From the NCBI GenBank assembly GCA_002437815.1, contig DJRP01000016.1:1-11307 (forward strand): a stretch of DNA of 11,307 nt. The letters are read 5' to 3'. Of the stretch, positions 1-4,554 are shown in pieces; the stretch's first letter is position 1; every line of letters starts with the position of its first letter. The DNA is from Collinsella sp. UBA6357 (GTDB taxonomy: Bacteria; Actinomycetota; Coriobacteriia; Coriobacteriales; Coriobacteriaceae). The translations under genes were made by a program, and so were the position numbers. Under the pieces are notes generated by a model that was given only the letters and a program-made list of their open reading frames with translations, had not been told where the DNA came from and did not search any database.

Positions 1-3
1 TAC

Positions 4-19
4 TGTTTCACGTGAAACA
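4..19. promoter_or_regulatory. parS site 1, ParB-binding centromere site
   Basis: TGTTTCACGTGAAACA is a perfect 16-bp palindrome matching the ParB/Spo0J parS consensus. The symmetry continues outward to a perfect 22-bp palindrome spanning positions 1-22. ParB dimers bind this site through their helix-turn-helix domain and load as CTP-dependent clamps (family knowledge). Confidence 0.93.
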
Positions 20-59
20 GTAGGGATCAAATTTATGGAGATGTTCATCTAGACTTCAA

Positions 60-75
60 CGTTTCACGTGAAACC
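60..75. promoter_or_regulatory. parS site 2
   Basis: The 14-bp core GTTTCACGTGAAAC (61-74) is perfect. The outermost pair is C/C rather than T/A, so this is a strong site differing only at its ends. Confidence 0.88.
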
Positions 76-92
76 TCACTAAGTTAAAAGAA

Positions 93-106
93 TCCTCACG
101 TGAAAC
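93..106. promoter_or_regulatory. Decayed parS-like half-site
   Basis: TCCTCACGTGAAAC keeps the central TCACGTGA and a full right half-site, but the first three positions of the left half are altered. It may be a weak ParB site or a relic. ParB binding cannot be predicted from the sequence alone. Confidence 0.5.
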
Positions 107-166
107 TTTGTCTCGGTATAGATGATGCCTATCACCAGCTATTTGGTCAGTAACATCTTTGAGTAC

Positions 167-182
167 TGTTTCACGTGGAACA
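167..182. promoter_or_regulatory. parS site 3 (TGTTCCACGTGAAACA form)
   Basis: The plus strand reads TGTTTCACGTGGAACA, one base away from a perfect palindrome. The minus strand reads TGTTCCACGTGAAACA, which is the form described for Bacillus subtilis Spo0J sites. It should therefore be a full-strength site, not a mutant. Confidence 0.9.
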
Positions 183-205
183 TTTGGGCTATTTACTTGA
201 CCGGA

Positions 206-221
206 TGTTTCACGTGAAACA
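206..221. promoter_or_regulatory. parS site 4
   Basis: Perfect palindromic TGTTTCACGTGAAACA, centred 39 bp after site 3. Confidence 0.93.
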
Positions 222-242
222 AAAGTGGTCAAATTCAGAAAA

Positions 243-258
243 TGTTTCACGTGAAACA
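243..258. promoter_or_regulatory. parS site 5, nearest to parA
   Basis: Perfect palindromic TGTTTCACGTGAAACA, centred 37 bp after site 4 and ending 73 bp before the parA start. It lies just upstream of the candidate parA promoter, so ParB bound here could affect parAB transcription (inference). Confidence 0.93.
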
Positions 259-268
259 GGGATACGCA

Positions 269-297
269 TAGGAATATCAGCAGGTAATGCGTATGAT
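269..297 (+). promoter_or_regulatory. Candidate parA promoter (weak)
   Basis: A TATGAT hexamer at 292-297 resembles a sigma-70 -10 element and has a TG three bases before it. The hexamer 17 bp upstream, TAGGAA at 269-274, matches a -35 element at only three of six positions. The placement between the last parS and parA is reasonable, but the match is weak. Confidence 0.3.
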
Positions 298-331
298 AGA
301 GCTGATGTAAATAGCGACTCAGGGAGGGCTC

Positions 332-1132
332 GTGAGCTTTCACGACGGAAAACGCGGATTTCCCGATAGACCCGCAAAAGTAATTGCCTGCATTAACCAA
401 AAAGGCGGCGTAGGTAAATCAACGACAGTGATAAATCTGGCAGCAGCGCTTTCTGAGCTTAAAAAGAAGGTTCTAATCGTCGATTTTGACCCTCAAGGGA
501 ATTCTTCCTCGGGTTTTGGTATCGAAAAAGAAGAGCTAGAGAATGATATTTACGACGTCATAATGAATGACGTACCTATTGAAGAGATCATTCAAGATAC
601 ATGCTGTAAAAACGTGTTTGTTGCTCCTACGACAATTCAACTTGCTGGTGCAGAAATTGAGCTTGTCTCGCGTATGTCGCGTGAAGAAGTGCTAAAGAGA
701 GCCATTAAACCAGTCGTTGAAGAGTTCGATTACGTCATTATCGATTGCCCGCCGTCTCTGGGTCTGCTTACCATCAATTCTCTTTGTGCGGCAAAGTACG
801 TCCTTATTCCAATTCAGTGCGAGTATTACGCGCTTGAGGGTGTTACAAAGCTTCTTGAGTCAATGAAGATGGTGCAAAAGAATATCAATCCCGACCTTGA
901 CATCTTTGGCGTTGTTTTGACGATGTTCGATACACGCACCTCGCTATCTAAGCAGGTTGAGGATGAGGTACGTAATTACTTCGGCAACAAGGTCTTTAAG
1001 ACGGTAATTCCACGTAACGTGAAAATCGCGGAAGCTCCGAGCTTTGGAATGCCGGTAGTTAAGTATGCTCGTGTGAGCAAGGGTGCGCTTGCTTACGGTT
1101 CACTTGCTAAAGAGGTGACAAGACGTGGCTAA
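332..1132 (+). CDS. parA: Chromosome-partitioning ATPase ParA (Soj family)
   Basis: This deviant-Walker ATPase drives chromosome segregation. It dimerises on ATP, binds DNA non-specifically and is released when ParB-parS complexes stimulate hydrolysis. The protein has 266 residues, usual for chromosomal ParA/Soj. Visible motifs are the deviant Walker A KGGVGKST at residues 24-31 with the signature lysine K24, the VDFDPQGN block at 50-57 (Walker A'), and the Walker B region YVIIDCPPSLG at 134-144. The start is GTG 332, preceded by AGGGAGG at 321-327. About 14 residues precede the family core, so the N-terminus is slightly long. It overlaps parB by 8 nt and follows the parS cluster, the classic parAB order. 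MinD and plasmid ParA relatives share the fold, but parB and parS settle the identity. Confidence 0.96.
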   Translation: MSFHDGKRGFPDRPAKVIACINQKGGVGKSTTVINLAAALSELKKKVLIVDFDPQGNSSSGFGIEKEELENDIYDVIMNDVPIEEIIQDTCCKNVFVAPTTIQLAGAEIELVSRMSREEVLKRAIKPVVEEFDYVIIDCPPSLGLLTINSLCAAKYVLIPIQCEYYALEGVTKLLESMKMVQKNINPDLDIFGVVLTMFDTRTSLSKQVEDEVRNYFGNKVFKTVIPRNVKIAEAPSFGMPVVKYARVSKGALAYGSLAKEVTRRG

Positions 1133-1985
1133 AAAAGCTCTTGGTAAGGGCTTGGGGTCCTTAATGGGTACTGCAGAGGCTGAAACAGCTGCGATGGAAC
1201 CCGATTCAACGCTCCCCCTTTCTAAAATAATTCCGAACAAAGATCAGCCCCGTAAACTCTTTAAGCCAGAAGAGCTTGCTGAGCTCAGTGATTCGATCTC
1301 TCAGAATGGGGTTCTCCAACCTTTGCTTGTTCGCAAGAAAGGGATGAACTACGAAATCGTTGCTGGTGAGCGTCGTTATCAAGCCGCTAAACTAGCTGGG
1401 CTTAAAGAAGTGCCGGTTATCATCAAGGACATCAGTGATGACGAGGTATTCAAGTTAGCTCTCATTGAAAACCTCCAAAGATCCGACCTAAGTCCACTGG
1501 AAGAAGCTCGAGGCTATAGACAGCTCATCAAAGAAAGAAACCTCACGCAGGAGCAGGTCTCTAAGCTCTTGAGCAAATCTCGCTCTGCTGTGACGAATAC
1601 ACTTCGTCTGCTCGACCTTCCCAAAGAGGTCCAAGAGTTTGTAGAGCAAGGCTTAATCACTGCCGGTCACGCTCGAGCGATTCTTTCGGTCCCGAGTGAG
1701 GAAGGCAGAATCAAGCTTGCGAAAAAGGTTGTAGACAATAAATTGTCGGTGCGTCAGACAGAAAATCTTGCACCGCTCTTTTCTGTCACCGAGCAGGAAG
1801 TTGTACATCGGACTCCGACGCCTCAGTCATTTAAGCGTGCTGCTCGACAGCTGAGATTAGCTTTGGATACCAATGTCAAAGTAAAGAATGTACGAGGCAA
1901 GAACAAGATTGAGATCGAGTTCAACTCTGAGGAAGATCTTGCCGAACTCGTTGAGAAGCTGACTGGTATGGATGGCGAACAGTAA
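1125..1985 (+). CDS. parB: Chromosome-partitioning protein ParB (Spo0J family, CTPase clamp)
   Basis: ParB is the centromere-binding protein that recognises parS, hydrolyses CTP and slides along DNA to form the partition complex; it also loads SMC in many bacteria (family knowledge). The 286-residue protein opens with ALGKGLGSLMG (residues 5-15), the conserved N-terminal segment that stimulates ParA. The CTP-binding region follows, with GERR at 81-84 and ENLQR at 115-119, then a helix-turn-helix around 140-166 (LTQEQVSKLLSKSRSAV). A C-terminal dimerisation segment ends in acidic residues. The start is GTG 1125 inside the end of parA, with AGAGGTG at 1111-1117 as ribosome binding site. Its targets are the parS sites upstream of parA and at 2259-2274. 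Expression is likely coupled to parA. Confidence 0.96.
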   Translation: MAKKALGKGLGSLMGTAEAETAAMEPDSTLPLSKIIPNKDQPRKLFKPEELAELSDSISQNGVLQPLLVRKKGMNYEIVAGERRYQAAKLAGLKEVPVIIKDISDDEVFKLALIENLQRSDLSPLEEARGYRQLIKERNLTQEQVSKLLSKSRSAVTNTLRLLDLPKEVQEFVEQGLITAGHARAILSVPSEEGRIKLAKKVVDNKLSVRQTENLAPLFSVTEQEVVHRTPTPQSFKRAARQLRLALDTNVKVKNVRGKNKIEIEFNSEEDLAELVEKLTGMDGEQ

Positions 1986-2227
1986 TGAAGCTGCGACACA
2001 AAATAGTCAGCGGCTGCGTTGTTGTTGCAGCTGGATATCTCCTGTACGACAGGCTTCTCTCTGATGCTGCAAAGCAGAGCGTGGAGAAGCTTGTAAACAC
2101 AACTGGTTCCGCGTACACAAAACTCAATGATGCAATCAATGTCCAGCGCTCGGAGTTTGTTGTTGAAAGTGATTCTTTGACGAACGTCCAGCAAACAAAG
2201 AATGATTGGGACAAACTAGGATACTAG
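1985..2227 (+). CDS. Small single-pass membrane protein, unknown function, coupled to parB
   Basis: I do not recognise this 80-residue protein. A short basic N-terminus (MKLRHK) is followed by one hydrophobic segment at about residues 7-21, ending in DRLL. A hydrophilic tail of about 55 residues, with mixed charge and probably helical, makes up the rest. The positive N-terminus suggests an N-in signal anchor with the tail outside, or else a small signal-peptide protein; neither is proven. Its ATG overlaps the parB TAA by one base (TAATG) and there is no strong separate Shine-Dalgarno, so translational coupling to parB is likely. It shares the AT-rich composition of parAB. The coupling favours a real gene. 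A role in segregation is only a guess from position. Confidence 0.7.
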   Translation: MKLRHKIVSGCVVVAAGYLLYDRLLSDAAKQSVEKLVNTTGSAYTKLNDAINVQRSEFVVESDSLTNVQQTKNDWDKLGY

Positions 2228-2258
2228 AACATATGTACTAGTTTATAATCATCCGAAG

Positions 2259-2274
2259 TGTTTCTCGTGAAACA
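2259..2274. promoter_or_regulatory. Variant parS site downstream of the parAB operon
   Basis: TGTTTCTCGTGAAACA differs from the perfect parS palindrome only at position 7 (A to T), which breaks the central CACGTG. It lies 32 bp past the last gene of the parAB operon and just before the terminator. Binding is plausible but probably weaker than at the upstream sites. Confidence 0.7.
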
Positions 2275-2286
2275 ATCAAAGTAATG

Positions 2287-2322
2287 AAAAAGGGCTCGAG
2301 GAAATGAAATCCCTCGAGCCCT
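2287..2322. terminator. Terminator shared by convergent parAB operon and rlmN
   Basis: An 11-bp GC-rich stem (AGGGCTCGAGG at 2291-2301 pairing with 2312-2322) closes a 10-nt loop. On the minus strand the stem runs into a T-tract (complement of 2287-2291), an intrinsic terminator for rlmN. On the plus strand the stem is followed by a mixed sequence without a clear U-run, so it is weaker for the parAB side. It also marks the boundary between AT-rich and GC-rich sequence. Confidence 0.85.
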
Positions 2323-2347
2323 ACTACTTAGATGAAGCTATGAATAG

Positions 2348-3403
2348 CTAAGAAAGCCTCTGCTTAAGCTGACCACAAGCCGCATCGATATCGGAACCAC
2401 GCGAATTCCTGATCGTGGCCTCCACGCCAACGCGATTCAAAGCACGGACAAAATCTTCCGCACGGTGATCCGTGGAGGGCTTGAGCTTGGAGCCAGGCAC
2501 CTCGTTGAGTTGAATGATGTTTACATGGGCAAGCGTGTCGCGGCAGAAGTCGCAGAGCGCGTCCATCTCTTCCTTGGTGTCGTTCACATCGCGGATAAGC
2601 GCGTATTCGTAGGTCGGACGACGACCTGTCCGGTCCACGTACTCGCCCATCACGGTATAAAGGTTGAGCAGCGAGTACTTCTTGACGCCGGGCATAAGAA
2701 GGTTGCGGGTCTTTTGGACCGCGGAGTGAAGAGAAACGGCGAGGGTGAACTGCTCGGGCTCCTTTGAGAACTTGCGGATCATAGGGATTATGCCGCAGGT
2801 AGAGACCGTGAGGTGTCGTGCGCCGATGCCGGCACCCTCGGGGTCGTTGAGCTTGCGGAGCGCAGCGAGGGTGTTGTCGTAGTTCATGAACGGCTCACCT
2901 TGGCCCATAAAGACGACGCTGGTCACGCGCGTGTCGAAATCGTCGCGTACGTGCATGACCTGATCGTAAATCTCGGCGGCGGTGAGGGAACGCGTGAAGC
3001 CGGCGCCGCCCGTGGCGCAGAACGCGCAGCCCATGGCGCAGCCGGCCTGCGTGGAGACGCAGACGGCGAGCTTCTTGCCGTTGGGCATGCCGACGCACTC
3101 GACGCTCGCGCCGTCGGGGAACTTGAGCAGATACTTACGGCTGCCGTCGTCGGAGACCTGGCGAGCGACCTCCTCCACGCCGCCGAGTGTGACATGAGCC
3201 GCAAGCTCTGCGCGCAACGACTTGGGCAGGTTGGTCATATCATCAAAAGATGAAGCGTTCTTGTTCCAAATCCAGTCCTCGACCTGCTTTACGCGAAAGT
3301 TCGGCTGACCCAAGGAGGACATGAGCTCCATGAGCTCGCCGCGCGTCATGGTCTTGAGGTCGCGCATGGGGGTGGAGGAATTAGGGGTATTTGTAGTGTC
3401 CAT
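2348..3403 (-). CDS. rlmN: RlmN, 23S rRNA A2503 / tRNA A37 C2-methyltransferase
   Basis: This cytoplasmic radical-SAM enzyme methylates C2 of adenosine 2503 in 23S rRNA, and A37 of some tRNAs, supporting translational fidelity (family knowledge). The 351-residue length fits the family. The 4Fe-4S-binding CxxxCxxC motif is at C122, C126 and C129. C115, in AVCVSTQAGC, aligns with the family's upstream conserved cysteine, and C343 near the C-terminus (DAACGQL) with the methyl-carrying cysteine. MGQGEP lies between them. All the catalytic cysteines expected of RlmN are present. Cfr resistance methylases are close relatives, but this protein's housekeeping context and wording favour RlmN. GGGAG (3409-3413, minus strand) five bases before the ATG supports this start over M13. 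It is divergent from ddl and convergent with the parAB operon. Confidence 0.95.
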   Translation of the reverse strand: MDTTNTPNSSTPMRDLKTMTRGELMELMSSLGQPNFRVKQVEDWIWNKNASSFDDMTNLPKSLRAELAAHVTLGGVEEVARQVSDDGSRKYLLKFPDGASVECVGMPNGKKLAVCVSTQAGCAMGCAFCATGGAGFTRSLTAAEIYDQVMHVRDDFDTRVTSVVFMGQGEPFMNYDNTLAALRKLNDPEGAGIGARHLTVSTCGIIPMIRKFSKEPEQFTLAVSLHSAVQKTRNLLMPGVKKYSLLNLYTVMGEYVDRTGRRPTYEYALIRDVNDTKEEMDALCDFCRDTLAHVNIIQLNEVPGSKLKPSTDHRAEDFVRALNRVGVEATIRNSRGSDIDAACGQLKQRLS

Positions 3404-3514
3404 GGTTGCTCCCGTCTACGAGTTATCCCTGCGGTGGAGTATCCTCTCAACAGGAAATATGCCTCTGTGCCAGATGAGTCTAGCAGTACGGGGGCCATCT
3501 GGCTAAGGAGCAGC

Positions 3515-4468
3515 ATGAACAGAGAAGAACTCGTGGCCCTCAAGGTCGTGGTCTTGGCGGGTGGATGGTCCGATGAGCGCGAGGTCTCGCTCAAATCCGG
3601 CGCCGCGTGCCGCCAGGCGCTTCTCGACGCGGGATTCACGAAGGTTGACCTTCTCGACATCGCGGAGGAAGGCTTCGTGGAGAAGATCTCGCGCGGCGGC
3701 TACGATGTCGCGTTCCCCGCATTGCACGGCCGCTACGGCGAGGACGGCTGCATCCAGGGGCTTCTCGAGATCCTACATATCCCCTACGCGTTCTCGGGCG
3801 TGCTGGCAAGCGCCGCGGCGACCGAGAAAGAGGTCGCGAAGGTGCTCTACGCGAAGGCCGGTATCCGTGCGCCCAAGGGGATCGACCTGCCCGCTGGGGC
3901 GCAGCTGAGCGAGAAGCAGATCGACGAGGTCGTCACTGAGCTGGGGCTTCCTCTCTTTGTGAAGCCGTCGGGCAACGGTTCGAGCTTCGGCATCACGCGC
4001 GTGACGGAGCGCGTGCAGCTGCGCGGGGCTATCGAGCTCGCGGGCGAAGGCGGCGAGCGCGTGCTCGTGGAGGAATGCGTTGTCGGGACCGAGATAACCG
4101 TCCCCGTGATCGGCAACGACGAGCCGCAGGCGCTTCCCATCGTCGAGGTCGTGACGGGCGCCGACTTCTACGACGCGACGGTCAAGTACGAGCCCGCCGA
4201 GCTGCACCACGTGATCCCCGCGCGCCTGGACCCGGTGGTCTATGCCCGTGCCCAGCGCCTAGCCGAGGCGGCGCATAAGGCCCTGGGCTGCGCAGGCTGC
4301 TCGAGGTCGGACTTCATCGTGACCGAGGACGGCGAACCCGTGATCCTAGAGACGAACACCATCCCCGGCATGACCGAGGCGAGCCTCCTGCCCGACTCTG
4401 CGCGCCACGGCGGCATCGAGTTCCCCGAGCTCTGCCGTCGCTTCATCGAGCTCGCGCTCGAGCGATAG
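3515..4468 (+). CDS. ddl: D-alanine--D-alanine ligase
   Basis: This ATP-grasp ligase makes the D-Ala-D-Ala dipeptide for peptidoglycan precursors in the cytoplasm. From ATG 3515 (AAGGAG at 3505-3510) it has 317 residues, typical of DdlB-type enzymes; the in-frame ATG at 3434 lacks that ribosome site and would add non-conserved sequence. Motifs in order: GGWSDEREVS with catalytic E21, HGRYGEDG at 71-78, KPSGNGSSFG at 150-159 with S156, FYDATVKY with Y225, and metal-binding D266, E279 and N281 within SDF and ETNTIPGMT. The spacing of these residues matches E. coli DdlB (E15, S150, Y216, D257, E270, N272 as recalled). Retention of the tyrosine equivalent to Y216 argues for D-Ala-D-Ala, not D-Ala-D-Lac, synthesis. 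It stands alone, with no mur genes in view, and is followed by a hairpin terminator. Confidence 0.95.
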   Translation: MNREELVALKVVVLAGGWSDEREVSLKSGAACRQALLDAGFTKVDLLDIAEEGFVEKISRGGYDVAFPALHGRYGEDGCIQGLLEILHIPYAFSGVLASAAATEKEVAKVLYAKAGIRAPKGIDLPAGAQLSEKQIDEVVTELGLPLFVKPSGNGSSFGITRVTERVQLRGAIELAGEGGERVLVEECVVGTEITVPVIGNDEPQALPIVEVVTGADFYDATVKYEPAELHHVIPARLDPVVYARAQRLAEAAHKALGCAGCSRSDFIVTEDGEPVILETNTIPGMTEASLLPDSARHGGIEFPELCRRFIELALER

Positions 4469-4489
4469 CCCACTTACAAAGAAGCACGT

Positions 4490-4524
4490 ACGGGGCGCCG
4501 CGCCGAGCCGTGGGCGCCCCGTTT
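4490..4524 (+). terminator. Probable intrinsic terminator after ddl
   Basis: A 10-bp, very GC-rich stem (4490-4499, ACGGGGCGCC, pairing with 4513-4522) has a 13-nt loop and is followed by only a short T-run (4522-4524). It begins 21 bp after the ddl stop and covers the possible GTG start of the next frame at 4510, which supports the later ATG start for that gene. Confidence 0.6.
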
Positions 4525-4554
4525 GCGTCGCTTGCCATGAGAAAGAGGAACACC

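Larger units (their letters stand above)
1..331. other. Gene-free parS-rich region upstream of parA
   Basis: This region has no convincing gene. It contains five sites that fit the parS consensus TGTTNCACGTGAAACA on one strand or the other, one decayed site, a weak promoter-like sequence and the parA ribosome binding site. It is AT-rich. Short open frames crossing it on both strands owe repeated peptide strings such as FHVK and VSRET to translation of the parS sites themselves. The layout is that of a centromere-like region next to a chromosomal parAB operon. I saw no clear DnaA-box cluster, so there is no support here for calling it the replication origin. Confidence 0.85.

Noticed and set aside
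1..331. CRISPR-like array
   Set aside because: The repeated 16-mers are parS palindromes with irregular spacing, not equal-length repeats and spacers.
175..369. 64-residue plus-strand frame overlapping the parA start
   Set aside because: It lies over parS sites 3-5 and enters parA out of frame. Its start codon lies inside a parS site, and nothing like a ribosome site precedes it.
56..400. 114-residue frame on the minus strand across the parS cluster
   Set aside because: Its repeated FHVK and VSRET strings are translated parS sites; it runs into the start of parA on the opposite strand and has no family resemblance.
2244..2249. Perfect TATAAT on the plus strand
   Set aside because: There is no matching -35, and the only thing downstream on that strand is the terminator, so it is probably chance in AT-rich sequence.
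3434..3514. In-frame 27-residue extension of ddl to ATG 3434
   Set aside because: ATG 3515 has AAGGAG just upstream and starts close to the conserved GGWSDE motif; the extension has no conserved sequence.
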